DNA of 14,235 nt from DASUAO01 sp046484625 (GTDB taxonomy: Bacteria; Actinomycetota; Acidimicrobiia; IMCC26256; PALSA-555), in NCBI GenBank assembly GCA_046484625.1, contig JAWOIO010000195.1, positions 1 to 14,235 on the forward strand. The letters are read 5' to 3'. Position numbers and translations under genes: made by a program. The notes beneath the pieces were generated by a model. It worked only from the letters and a program-made list of their open reading frames with translations, did not search any database and was not told the DNA's origin. Shown piece after piece: positions 6,385 through 14,118 of this stretch. How positions within the stretch are numbered: position 1 is the first letter of the stretch; each line of letters opens with the position of its first letter.

Positions 6385-7575
6385 CTACTTCCTCCGACGC
6401 GTCGCGGTGATGACCTGGTGCCCGCCGAGACCGGCCGGGTCGGTGAGCGCGGCCGCCTCGGTCACCCGGCTGCGGCCGGCGATCGCCTGCAGGTCACCGA
6501 GGTGCGCCCGCTCCTCCCACAGGGCCCGGCCCTCCTCGACGAGCTCGCCGACGCCGAGCCCGACGAGCCACTGCGCCTGCGTCGTGACCGACTCCACCTC
6601 GAACCCGACCCGTGCCAGGACGGACCGCAGGTACCCGAGGGGGACGTCGCAGGTCAGGTCCTGGGACCCGGGTGACTCCAGGGGGTCGCCCCCGCGCTCG
6701 TGCCGCCGATAGGTGCGCATCCACCGGTCGAACCCGCGCGACACGAGCCCCTCCGTCTCGTCGGCGTAGTCGACGAGCACCAGCTCACCGCGGCGCATCG
6801 TGGCCGCGACCTGCGCCAACCAGTCGACAATCGCCGTGGGGACGGGGAGCCGCTCGCCCACCGTGCACTCGACGCCGTCGGCAACGACATCGGCCTCGGC
6901 TGCCAGCTCCGCGTCGGCCGATACCAGCACCTCTGCGAGTCCCTCGGCGCCCGATGCATCATCGACACCGACCCGGATCTCGTCCCAGCCGTGCTCGGTC
7001 CGCTCCACGAGTCTGACCGGGAGGTTGTCGAGGAGCTCGTTCGCGAGGACGACCCCGTCGACCTCGACCGAAGGGAGCTCCCCGAGCGAGGACACGATCG
7101 GGCCCGTCCGAGGCAACGGGCGGGCAGGATCGTCGGGGTCGGTCGAGGCGAGGAAGGGACCCAGGGCCTCGTCAGCGGGCTCGAGCGAGAGGAGCTCGCG
7201 TTGCTCCTCCCGCAACCGCGGCGAACGCTCGACGAGGACGTAGCGCAGCGCGGGTGCGCAGTCGAGCCCGGCCCGCAGCACATCGACAGCGAGCCGGCCG
7301 CAGCCCGCGCCGCCCTCGATCACCACGAACGGGTCGGGCTCACCGAGACGACGCCAGGCCGCGTCGAGATACCGCGCGACCAGGGCTCCGAACAGCGATC
7401 CGACCTCGGGGCTGGTGAGGAAGTCGCGGCCCGCCCGCCCGGCGCCGCCGCCCGCCACGAAGAACCCACCGTCGGGGTCGTACAGCGCGGCCTCCTGGAA
7501 CGCTGCGAAGGTGATCGGCCCGTTCCGATGGATCCGCTCGACGACGGTTCGCTCGACGGGCGTGCGTTCGAGCAT
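6385..7575 (-). CDS. MidA/NDUFAF7-family SAM-dependent methyltransferase (COG1565)
   Basis: The 396-residue protein matches the MidA/NDUFAF7 family. Motifs are DFLTSPEVGSLFG (51-63), the SAM-binding motif I VVIEGGAGCGRLAVDVL (84-100), VLVER (113-117) as the following acidic strand, LANELLDNLPVRLV (177-190), ELVLVDYADE (264-273), and a TYRRHERGGDPLESPGSQDLT region (288-308) resembling the family's late conserved block. In animals NDUFAF7 dimethylates an arginine of complex I subunit NDUFS2 (NuoD equivalent) during assembly; bacterial members are largely uncharacterised. The ATG at 7575 has GAGGGGG a few bases upstream. The longer frame to 8280 is antisense-type sequence inside nuoN and was discarded. 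It starts 44 bases after the nuoN stop, which supports a complex I link by context. Confidence 0.88.
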   Translation of the reverse strand: MLERTPVERTVVERIHRNGPITFAAFQEAALYDPDGGFFVAGGGAGRAGRDFLTSPEVGSLFGALVARYLDAAWRRLGEPDPFVVIEGGAGCGRLAVDVLRAGLDCAPALRYVLVERSPRLREEQRELLSLEPADEALGPFLASTDPDDPARPLPRTGPIVSSLGELPSVEVDGVVLANELLDNLPVRLVERTEHGWDEIRVGVDDASGAEGLAEVLVSADAELAAEADVVADGVECTVGERLPVPTAIVDWLAQVAATMRRGELVLVDYADETEGLVSRGFDRWMRTYRRHERGGDPLESPGSQDLTCDVPLGYLRSVLARVGFEVESVTTQAQWLVGLGVGELVEEGRALWEERAHLGDLQAIAGRSRVTEAAALTDPAGLGGHQVITATRRRK

Positions 7576-7590
7576 CAGGACCCCCTCGTC

Positions 7591-7608
7591 CCGGTCGTGG
7601 ACGACCGG
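7591..7608. other. 8-bp palindromic stem-loop between nuoN and the midA-like gene
   Basis: CCGGTCGT (7591-7598) and ACGACCGG (7601-7608) are perfect reverse complements around two bases; as RNA it would be a 7-bp stem with a 4-base loop. It begins 11 bases after the nuoN stop and ends before the Shine-Dalgarno sequence of the midA-like gene. No T-tract follows, so an intrinsic terminator is unlikely. A processing or mRNA-stability element, or a protein operator, are alternatives. Confidence 0.5.
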
Positions 7609-7619
7609 CCCGGAACGAT

Positions 7620-9083
7620 CTACCCCACCCGGAAGGCGAGGTCTCCGATCCGGGCGAAGAACTGCGGGTACACGCCGACCACGAGGACGATCGCGGTCGT
7701 GATGCCCATGGCGGCGGTCAGCGCGACCGGCGTCGGACGCACGACCTCGCTCTCGGGTGCGCCTGCAGGATCGTGGAACCACATCTTGCGCACGACGCCC
7801 GCGTAGTAGAAGAACGCGATCACCGAGTTCACGGCGGCGATCACGCCGAGAATCACTGCGGACGTCGTCCCCGCATCGAAGACCGCACGGAACATCACGA
7901 ACTTGGCGAACCAGCCGGCAAGGGGCGGCACTCCGGCGAGCGAGAAGAGGAAGATCGACGTCATCAGCGCAAGCACCGGATCGGTCTTCCCGAGTCCGGA
8001 GAACGTCTCGATCTCCGTCGACCCGGTTCGGCGGGCGACGGCCAGCACCGCCCCGAACGCGCCCAGGTTCATCGCCCCGTAGACGAGCAGGTAGACGACG
8101 ACCGCCTCCCACGCGGAGTTCCCGGTGACGTCGCCGGCGACCGCAAGCGGTACGAGGATGAACCCACCCTGGGCGATCGAGGAGTAGGCGAGCATCCGGA
8201 CGATGTTGGTCTGGCGCAGCGCGGCGAGGTTCCCGAGGATCATCGACGCGGCCGCGAGGATCCACAGGATCGGCTCCCACGAGTCGTCGCTCGGGAAGAA
8301 CCCGAAGCGCACGATGGTGAGCAGCGCCACGAAGCCACCGGCCTTCGACGCGACCGAGAGGAACGCGGTGACCGGTAGCGGCGCGCCCTCGTAGGTGTCG
8401 GGCGCCCAGAAATGGAACGGCACCGCGCTCACCTTGAACGCGAACCCCACGATGGTGAGGAACACCCCGACGGCGAAGAGCGCCGGCGTGGAGTCCGCGG
8501 CGTACTCGGCGATCCGGCTGAGGTGCGTGGAGCCGGCGAGTCCGTAGACGTACGACATCCCGAAGAGCATCACCGCGGAGGAGAGCACGCCGATGAGGAA
8601 GTACTTCAATCCCGCCTCGTTGGACTTCGTGTCGTGCTTGCGCCAGGCGGCGAGCACGAACGTGGGGATCGAGATCGTCTCGAGCGCCACGAAGATCGAG
8701 ATGAGGTCGCGGGCCGACGCCATGACCACCATCCCGAGCACCGAGGTGAGCAGGAGGACGTAGTACTCGCCCCGGTAGTAGTCACCCTCGGCGATGTCGT
8801 CGAAGGACAGCAGCAGAGCGACGTACGCGACCACGAGAAAGAATCCCATGAACGCAAGTGCGTAATTGTCGACGACGAACGCGCCGCCGAACATCTCCCG
8901 GTCGGCGCCGTTCTCGGCGAGCGTGAGCACGGGGATGAGCGCGCCGAGCACACCGAAGCTCGCGAGCCGCGGCACCAGCTGCGGGCGATCGGGCAGGAAG
9001 AGATCCACGAGCAGGCACACCACGATCGTCGCGGTGACGACGATCGCGGGCGCGAGCGCGTGGTAGTCGATCGCGGGGTTCAC
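7620..9083 (-). CDS. nuoN: NADH-quinone oxidoreductase subunit N
   Basis: This 487-residue antiporter-like membrane subunit belongs to the complex I membrane arm and takes part in proton translocation. It has about 14 predicted helices. Key residues by family comparison are E135 in FVALETISIPTFVL (131-144), K217 in FAFKVSAVPFHFWAPDTYEG (213-232, the signature segment) and H224. The region LAYSSIAQGGF corresponds to the conserved second half. The start is GTG at 9083 (MNPAIDYHALAP when initiated), overlapping the nuoM stop as GTGA, which implies translational coupling. A longer frame to 9200 lies in nuoM and is rejected. It ends the nuo block; the next gene on the strand is the MidA-family methyltransferase. 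Confidence 0.96.
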   Translation of the reverse strand: MNPAIDYHALAPAIVVTATIVVCLLVDLFLPDRPQLVPRLASFGVLGALIPVLTLAENGADREMFGGAFVVDNYALAFMGFFLVVAYVALLLSFDDIAEGDYYRGEYYVLLLTSVLGMVVMASARDLISIFVALETISIPTFVLAAWRKHDTKSNEAGLKYFLIGVLSSAVMLFGMSYVYGLAGSTHLSRIAEYAADSTPALFAVGVFLTIVGFAFKVSAVPFHFWAPDTYEGAPLPVTAFLSVASKAGGFVALLTIVRFGFFPSDDSWEPILWILAAASMILGNLAALRQTNIVRMLAYSSIAQGGFILVPLAVAGDVTGNSAWEAVVVYLLVYGAMNLGAFGAVLAVARRTGSTEIETFSGLGKTDPVLALMTSIFLFSLAGVPPLAGWFAKFVMFRAVFDAGTTSAVILGVIAAVNSVIAFFYYAGVVRKMWFHDPAGAPESEVVRPTPVALTAAMGITTAIVLVVGVYPQFFARIGDLAFRVG

Positions 9084-10627
9084 GATGCGCCGAAGACCTT
9101 CGCGACGTTGCCGACCGCACCGTCGGTGATGGAGAACAGCAGGTCGGGATAGATGCCGAGCACGGCGATGAGCACGAGCATGGGGGCCCAGGCGATCCAC
9201 TCCGAGACGTGGACGTCGTGGATGTGGGCGCTCTCGAACTCCGCCTTCACCTTCCCGAACGCCACCCGCTGGAGCATCCAGAGCAGATACCCGGCCGCGA
9301 GGACGGTCCCGATCGCCGCGATCACCATGAACGTGCGGAACGTCCAGAGGTTGCTCGACCCGAACAGCCCGCTGGCGACCTCGGCAGGCTCGTAGGCCGA
9401 CAGGATCGCCGGGAATTCACCCCAGAACCCCGCGAGACCGGGGAGACCGAGCGACGCCATGGCCGAGAAGCCGAGGATCCATCCGAGCTTCGGCGCCTGC
9501 GTGAGCAGTCCGCCGAGCCGGCTCATCTCGCGAGTCTCGTAGCGTTCCTGCACCGACCCGGCGACGAAGAAGAGCATGCCGGTGATGAGCCCGTGCGCCA
9601 CCATGCCGAACACAGCCGCGTTCAAGCCGAAGTCGGTGAGCGTCGCGATGCCGAGCATCACGAAGCCCATGTGCGCGACCGAGGAGAACGCGATCAGCCG
9701 CTTCATGTCGCGTTGCGCGAGGCACGCGAGCGAGCCGTAGATGATCCCGATCACCGCGAGCAGCCCGATCCACGGCGCCCAGTCCGCCGCCGCGTCCGGC
9801 AGGATCGGGAGCGCGATGCGGATGAAGCCGTAGGTCCCGAGCTTCAGGAGGATGGCGGCCAGCAACACGGAGCCGACCGTCGGTGCCTCGGTATGGGCGT
9901 CCGGGAGCCAGGTGTGGAACGGGAACATCGGCACCTTGATCGCGAACCCGAGGAACAGGCCGCCGAAGATCAGCGACTGGGTGCCCGTGCTGATCCCGTC
10001 CCCGCCGAACTGCGCGAGCTGGACCATGTCGAAGGTCTGCTCCTTCGACACGAAGAACAGCGCCAAGAACCCGACCAGCATCAGCGCCGAGCCGAAGAGC
10101 GTGAACAGGAAGAACTTGATCGACGCGTACTCCCGGTTCGGCCCGCCCCAGACCCCGATCATGAAGAACATCGGGAGCAGGACGATCTCGAAGAAGATGA
10201 AGAACAGGATGAGGTCCTGGGCGACGAACGTCCCGTTCATCCCGACCTCGAGCAGCAGGATCAGGGCGAGGAACGCCTTGGGGTTGTGCGGCTTCGGGAA
10301 GTGGTTCCACGAATAGACGATGCAGAGGATCACCACGAGCATCGACAGGATCAGCAGCGGCAGGGCGATGCCATCGAGCGCCACGTGGTAGCGGCTGTTG
10401 ATGACATCGATCCACGGCTCATTCGCGTCGAACTGCAGCTTCCCGGTCCGGTCGTAGTCGAACTGCGTGAGGATCCCCACGCCGACGGCGCCCGTGACGA
10501 GCGCAGTGACGAGGGCCGTCGTCTTGATGGCCGTCTCCTGCGCCTTCGGGATCATCAGCACGAGGGCCATGCCGACCAGCGGCACGAACACCGCCAGGGT
10601 CAGTGCCCAGTCATCGAACCAGTCCAT
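9080..10627 (-). CDS. nuoM: NADH-quinone oxidoreductase subunit M
   Basis: This 515-residue antiporter-like subunit of the complex I membrane arm has about 14 predicted helices and full family length. Family markers are E147 in FFIFFEIVLLPMFFMIGVWG (142-161), K231 and H238 in FAIKVPMFPFHTWLPDAHTEAP (228-249), and SSVAHMGFVMLGI further on. These residues form part of the proton pathway in characterised homologues. The start is ATG at 10627 with GGAAGGG upstream at a rather long spacing. It begins 22 bases after the nuoL stop and its own stop overlaps the nuoN GTG by four bases, typical of a compact operon. Confidence 0.97.
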   Translation of the reverse strand: MDWFDDWALTLAVFVPLVGMALVLMIPKAQETAIKTTALVTALVTGAVGVGILTQFDYDRTGKLQFDANEPWIDVINSRYHVALDGIALPLLILSMLVVILCIVYSWNHFPKPHNPKAFLALILLLEVGMNGTFVAQDLILFFIFFEIVLLPMFFMIGVWGGPNREYASIKFFLFTLFGSALMLVGFLALFFVSKEQTFDMVQLAQFGGDGISTGTQSLIFGGLFLGFAIKVPMFPFHTWLPDAHTEAPTVGSVLLAAILLKLGTYGFIRIALPILPDAAADWAPWIGLLAVIGIIYGSLACLAQRDMKRLIAFSSVAHMGFVMLGIATLTDFGLNAAVFGMVAHGLITGMLFFVAGSVQERYETREMSRLGGLLTQAPKLGWILGFSAMASLGLPGLAGFWGEFPAILSAYEPAEVASGLFGSSNLWTFRTFMVIAAIGTVLAAGYLLWMLQRVAFGKVKAEFESAHIHDVHVSEWIAWAPMLVLIAVLGIYPDLLFSITDGAVGNVAKVFGAS

Positions 10628-10649
10628 CGCCTGCTTGCCCTTCCGATGC

Positions 10650-12716
10650 TTAGAGAACGTTCGTGAGGAACAGGGCGAAGCTCAAGAGCCCCACCGCCGC
10701 GAACAGCACGATCGCGTACCGCTGTACCTGTCCGGTCTGGAGCTTGCGCATCTCGCCACCCGCGGCGCCGGTCTCGTAGGCGAGGCCGTTCACTGCGCCG
10801 TCGACCACCTTCTGGTCGAGAGTGTCGTAGACGAAGCGCCCCGCCTTGACGGCGCCCCGCCCGGTGCCGTTGACCACTCCGTCGATCACGTGCTGGTTCA
10901 CCCAGTACGCCGCACGGGCCACTGGCCCGCGGATGCCGTCGACGATGACGTTCTCGTAGAGGTGGTCGAGGTAGTACCGGTTGTCGAGGAACGTGTAGCC
11001 GGCGCGCGCGAAGCGGTTCCGCTCGGTGAGCCCCTTGAGCGCACCGAGCTCTTCGCGCCGGAACCAGTAGAACGCCGCGATCCCGATCGCCAGCACGGCG
11101 ATCGATACCGAGATGATCGCCTTCGGGTAGTCGAACTCGGCGTGCATGAGGTCGGGGAACGCGACCGTTGGCTCCACCCACTCCGTGAACTTCTCGATGC
11201 CCAGCGGCGCGGCGTTGACGAGCCCGGCCACGATCGCGAGACCGGCCAGGATCACGAGCGGGACCGTGAGGCTGCGCTCCGACTCGTGCGGGTGGTGCGC
11301 CCCGCGGTACTCGCCGAAGAACGTGAGGTAGACGCAGCGGGTCATGTACGCCGCAGTCAGGAACGCGCCCACCAGCCCGACGATCAGGAACGCGTCGAAG
11401 CCGTTGGTGCCGGCGTTCACGAGGATCTCGTCCTTCGACCAGAACCCCGCGAGCGGGAAGATCCCCGCCAGCGCGAGCGACCCGATCAGGAACGTCCAGA
11501 AGGTGACCGGCATGGTCTTGCGCAGGCCACCCATCTCGCGCATGTCGAAGCTGTGGTGCGTGCCCCCGTGGCTCACCGAACCGGCGCCGAGGAACAGGAG
11601 CGCCTTGAAGAACGCGTGCGTGAAGAGGTGGAAGACGGCCGCGACCCAGGCGCCCACGCCGAGCCCCATGACCATGTAGCCGAGCTGGCTGATGGTGGAG
11701 TACGCGAGCACCTTCTTGATGTCGTTCTGCACGAACGCCAGCGCGGCCCCGATCAGGATCGTGATGCCACCGACGAGGGCCATCATGTTGATGCCCCCGT
11801 CGCCGATCGAGAAGCCGTCGTAGAACACCGGGTACAGGCGGGCACCCAAGAACACGCCGGCGACCACCATGGTCGCGGCGTGGATCAGCGCGGAGACCGG
11901 CGTCGGGCCGGCCATGGCGTCGGGCAGCCACGTGTGCAGCGGGAACTGACCGCTCTTGCCGATGATCGCCACCATGAGGCAGACCGATCCGGCGAGCAGC
12001 AGGTTGTGCGAGGCGCCGTCGGAGAGCGCGTACACGTTCGTTCCCTCGACGCTGAACGTGCCCGCCGCGAAGAACAGCACGATGACACCGATCACCAAAC
12101 CGATGTCACCGGTCCGGGTGGTGAGGAACGCCTTGATCGCGGCGCGAGAGTTCGCCGGGTCCTCCCACCAGAATCCGATGAGCATGAACGAGCAGAGCCC
12201 GACCAGCTCCCAACCGACGAGCATCTGGAGCGTGTTCTCGGCGACGACGAGCAGCAGCATCGACGACGTGAACAGCGAGAGGCAGCCGAAGAACCAGGTG
12301 TAGCGCTTGTCGCCGCGCATGTAGCCCGTGGAGTAGATGTGGACGAGCAGCGCGACGAGGCTGACCATCACCATCATCATCACGGCGAGCCCGTCGATGT
12401 GGGTCCCGACGCCGAACGTGACGTTGCCGCTGCGCCACCAGGTGATGGAGTGGATCACAGGCTCCACGCCGCCACCCTCGCCACCCGCGGCAAGCAGGCC
12501 CTTGCCGAAGAAGGCGCCGAGTCCGCTCTCTTCACCCTCCGCTGCGCTGACCCGGTCGATCCACTGGGCCGCGGCCACGCACGAGAGCACGAACGACGTG
12601 CCGACCGCGAGGATCCCGATATCGGCGCCCTTCTTGGGCAGGCGCTTGCCGAAGAACAGGATGACGAGGAACGACGCCGCGGGCAGCGCGGGGACGATCC
12701 AGGCGGCGTCGAGCAT
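10650..12716 (-). CDS. nuoL: NADH-quinone oxidoreductase subunit L
   Basis: The 688-residue protein is the distal antiporter-like subunit of complex I. It has the core helices plus the C-terminal extension expected to form the long lateral helix and final membrane anchor (the last helix is about 668-686). Markers are E170 in LVGWELVGLCSFMLIGFWW (166-184), K254 and H261 in GKSGQFPLHTWLPDAMAGPT (253-272), the SALIHAATMV segment (275-284), and HAFFKALLFLGAGS (367-380). The loop at about 56-87 is unusually Gly/Glu-rich and longer than I would expect. ATG 12716 has a GAGGA Shine-Dalgarno sequence that overlaps the nuoK stop codon, with nine bases between nuoK and nuoL. Confidence 0.97.
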   Translation of the reverse strand: MLDAAWIVPALPAASFLVILFFGKRLPKKGADIGILAVGTSFVLSCVAAAQWIDRVSAAEGEESGLGAFFGKGLLAAGGEGGGVEPVIHSITWWRSGNVTFGVGTHIDGLAVMMMVMVSLVALLVHIYSTGYMRGDKRYTWFFGCLSLFTSSMLLLVVAENTLQMLVGWELVGLCSFMLIGFWWEDPANSRAAIKAFLTTRTGDIGLVIGVIVLFFAAGTFSVEGTNVYALSDGASHNLLLAGSVCLMVAIIGKSGQFPLHTWLPDAMAGPTPVSALIHAATMVVAGVFLGARLYPVFYDGFSIGDGGINMMALVGGITILIGAALAFVQNDIKKVLAYSTISQLGYMVMGLGVGAWVAAVFHLFTHAFFKALLFLGAGSVSHGGTHHSFDMREMGGLRKTMPVTFWTFLIGSLALAGIFPLAGFWSKDEILVNAGTNGFDAFLIVGLVGAFLTAAYMTRCVYLTFFGEYRGAHHPHESERSLTVPLVILAGLAIVAGLVNAAPLGIEKFTEWVEPTVAFPDLMHAEFDYPKAIISVSIAVLAIGIAAFYWFRREELGALKGLTERNRFARAGYTFLDNRYYLDHLYENVIVDGIRGPVARAAYWVNQHVIDGVVNGTGRGAVKAGRFVYDTLDQKVVDGAVNGLAYETGAAGGEMRKLQTGQVQRYAIVLFAAVGLLSFALFLTNVL

Positions 12717-12725
12717 CGTGAGTCC

Positions 12726-13025
12726 TCAGCCCTTCAGCTGGTCGACCTGGTCCAGATCTGGACTGCGCAGGTTCCGATAGACGAGCAGGATGATCGCGAG
12801 GCCGACCCCGACCTCGGCCGCCGCGATCGCGATGACGAACAGGGCGAAGACCTGGCCGCCGATGTCCCGGTTGAAGGCCGAGAACGCGATCAGGTTGATG
12901 ATCACCGCGTTGAGCATGAGCTCGACGCTCATGAGCACGAGCACACCATTGCGTCGGGCCAGGACGCCGTAGATGCCCACGCAGAAGAGGAAAGCACTGA
13001 GGATCAGGAACTGGTTGAGCTCCAC
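12726..13025 (-). CDS. nuoK: NADH-quinone oxidoreductase subunit K
   Basis: This 99-residue, three-helix subunit of the complex I membrane arm has the usual length. The two conserved buried glutamates of the family are visible as E35 in LMSVELMLNAVIINLIAFS (31-49) and E71 in AIAAAEVGVGLAIILLVYR (66-84). These lie in the proton-transfer chain in characterised enzymes. The start is GTG at 13025, preceded by a strong GAGGAAGGA site inside the 3' end of nuoJ; only three bases separate the nuoJ stop from this GTG. Confidence 0.97.
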   Translation of the reverse strand: MELNQFLILSAFLFCVGIYGVLARRNGVLVLMSVELMLNAVIINLIAFSAFNRDIGGQVFALFVIAIAAAEVGVGLAIILLVYRNLRSPDLDQVDQLKG

Positions 13026-13028
13026 CGC

Positions 13029-13535
13029 TCAGTCCTTCCTCGCGAGCACGACCGCGCCGATGAGCGCCGCGAGGAGCAGCATCGACACGATCTCGAACGG
13101 AACGAGATAGTTGCGGAAGAGCTCGGTGCCGACGTTGCTCGTGCGACCCTGCGCGACGAGCTCGTCCCCGAAGCGGATCTCGTCGCCACCGAAGGCGTCG
13201 ACGAGGATCGCGGTGAGCACTCCGAACGTGAACAGCGCGACGGCGCCCGCCGCCCATCGCTGGTCGTTGTCGAGCTTTCCGGCGTCATCGCGCATCGGGG
13301 CCCGTGTGAGCATGATGCCGAACAGGAAGAGGATGACCACCGCACCGATGTAGATGAGCACCTGCACCCAGGCGACGAACTCGGCGGCGAGCAGGATGTA
13401 CTGCGCCGCGGCACCCGCCAGCACGACGACGAGGAAGAGCGCGGCGTGCACGACGTTCTTCGAGCGCACGACTCCGATCGCCGCGGCCGCCATCGCCACC
13501 GCCAGGATCCAGAACGCGACCTGCTGCTCCCACAT
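13029..13535 (-). CDS. nuoJ: NADH-quinone oxidoreductase subunit J
   Basis: The 168-residue, five-helix subunit sits between NuoH and the antiporter-like subunits in the complex I membrane arm. The family hallmark is YIGAVVILFLFGIML (62-76), the helix with a pi-bulge that changes during turnover in solved structures, preceded by EFVAWVQVLI (52-61). SKNVVHAALFLVVVLAGAA (25-43) is also typical. The start is ATG 13535 with only a weak AGAG-type ribosome site. Unlike its neighbours it is separated from the gene before it (nuoI) by 97 bases containing a strong hairpin and GAGCG-type repeats. Confidence 0.96.
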   Translation of the reverse strand: MWEQQVAFWILAVAMAAAAIGVVRSKNVVHAALFLVVVLAGAAAQYILLAAEFVAWVQVLIYIGAVVILFLFGIMLTRAPMRDDAGKLDNDQRWAAGAVALFTFGVLTAILVDAFGGDEIRFGDELVAQGRTSNVGTELFRNYLVPFEIVSMLLLAALIGAVVLARKD

Positions 13536-13540
13536 CTCTA

Positions 13541-13625
13541 TTCGCTCGCTCTCTGCGGGCCGGGGTACCCGGCCCGCGGGCGTTCGCTCGCTGGCGAGCT
13601 CACTACGCTCCGCTCCGTTCGCCGC
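13541..13625. repeat. GAGCG/GCGAG-rich intercistronic repeat element
   Basis: The nuoI-nuoJ gap contains TTCGCTCGCT twice (13541-13550 and 13583-13592), the self-complementary GCTCGC-TG-GCGAGC (13586-13599) and the 14-mer TCCGCTCCGTTCGC (13609-13622). That exact 14-mer recurs at 14184-14197 in the spacer upstream of nuoI. The composition differs from the coding sequence around it. This suggests a dispersed repeat family placed between nuo genes. Confidence 0.6.
13555..13577. terminator. Strong 10-bp-stem hairpin between nuoI and nuoJ
   Basis: GCGGGCCGGG (13555-13564) and CCCGGCCCGC (13568-13577) pair perfectly around the loop GTA, giving an all-G/C 10-bp stem. No T-tract follows in either direction, and the operon continues into nuoJ, so full termination seems unlikely. 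It could be an attenuator, an RNA-processing block that sets separate stability for upstream and downstream nuo messages, or part of a REP-like repeat. Confidence 0.5.
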
Positions 13626-13632
13626 GAGGTGC

Positions 13633-14118
13633 TCACTTCTTGGCTCCCTTGGGGGCGAGCGCGCCGGCCTCGAGCGGCTCGGGCTCAGGAACGGTCGCCA
13701 TCCACTCGCCGAGCTTCGCCTTGTCGTGGAGCAGGTCGGCGATCGAGTTCTCGGAGTACTCGTACTCGGGGCTCCAGAACAGCGCGTCGAAGGGACAGAC
13801 CTCGACGCAGATGCCGCAGTACATGCAGAGCGCGTAGTCGATGTCGAAGCGGTCGAGGACGCTCACCGAACGGGGACGCCCGCCTTCGCGGCGCGGCGGA
13901 CGCTGCTCCTTGTGGCCCTCGATGTAGATGCACCAGTCGGGACACGACCGGGCGCAGAGCATGCAGACCGTGCAGTTCTCCTCCTTGAGCGCGATCACGC
14001 CACGCGAGCGGGGCGCGAGCGCCTCCTTCTCGTGCGGGTACTGCACCGTGACCGCTGGCTTCAGCATCGTCTTCAACGTGATGCCGAGGCCGCCGATGAG
14101 GCCGGGGAGCTTCGGCAT
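13633..14118 (-). CDS. nuoI: NADH-quinone oxidoreductase subunit I (two 4Fe-4S clusters)
   Basis: The 161-residue protein is the TYKY-type subunit that carries the N6a and N6b clusters in the peripheral arm of complex I. Both ferredoxin motifs are complete: C49, C52, C55, C59-P and C98, C101, C104, C108-P. The segment CPDWCIYIEGHK (59-70) is common in actinobacterial NuoI. Between them lies a basic Arg/Gly-rich stretch (73-83). A Pro/Glu/Lys-rich tail (143-161) follows. I chose the ATG at 14118 because GGAGAAGGTGG lies upstream and a stop codon overlaps it as TGATG, as expected from a nuoH-nuoI junction. A longer frame to 14184 runs through a repeat and is rejected. Confidence 0.96.
   Translation of the reverse strand: MPKLPGLIGGLGITLKTMLKPAVTVQYPHEKEALAPRSRGVIALKEENCTVCMLCARSCPDWCIYIEGHKEQRPPRREGGRPRSVSVLDRFDIDYALCMYCGICVEVCPFDALFWSPEYEYSENSIADLLHDKAKLGEWMATVPEPEPLEAGALAPKGAKK

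Noticed and set aside
7576..8280. N-terminal extension giving a 631-residue version of the MidA-like protein
   Set aside because: The extra part lies in nuoN in another frame and is Arg/Asp-rich. A good ribosome site precedes the ATG at 7575, and the shorter protein fits the family.
10467..13988. A 1173-residue open frame on the plus strand opposite nuoI-nuoM
   Set aside because: It is antisense to recognised complex I genes. Its protein is dominated by Arg, Glu, Asp and His with almost no hydrophobic core or domain, as expected when GC-rich membrane-protein genes are read backwards.
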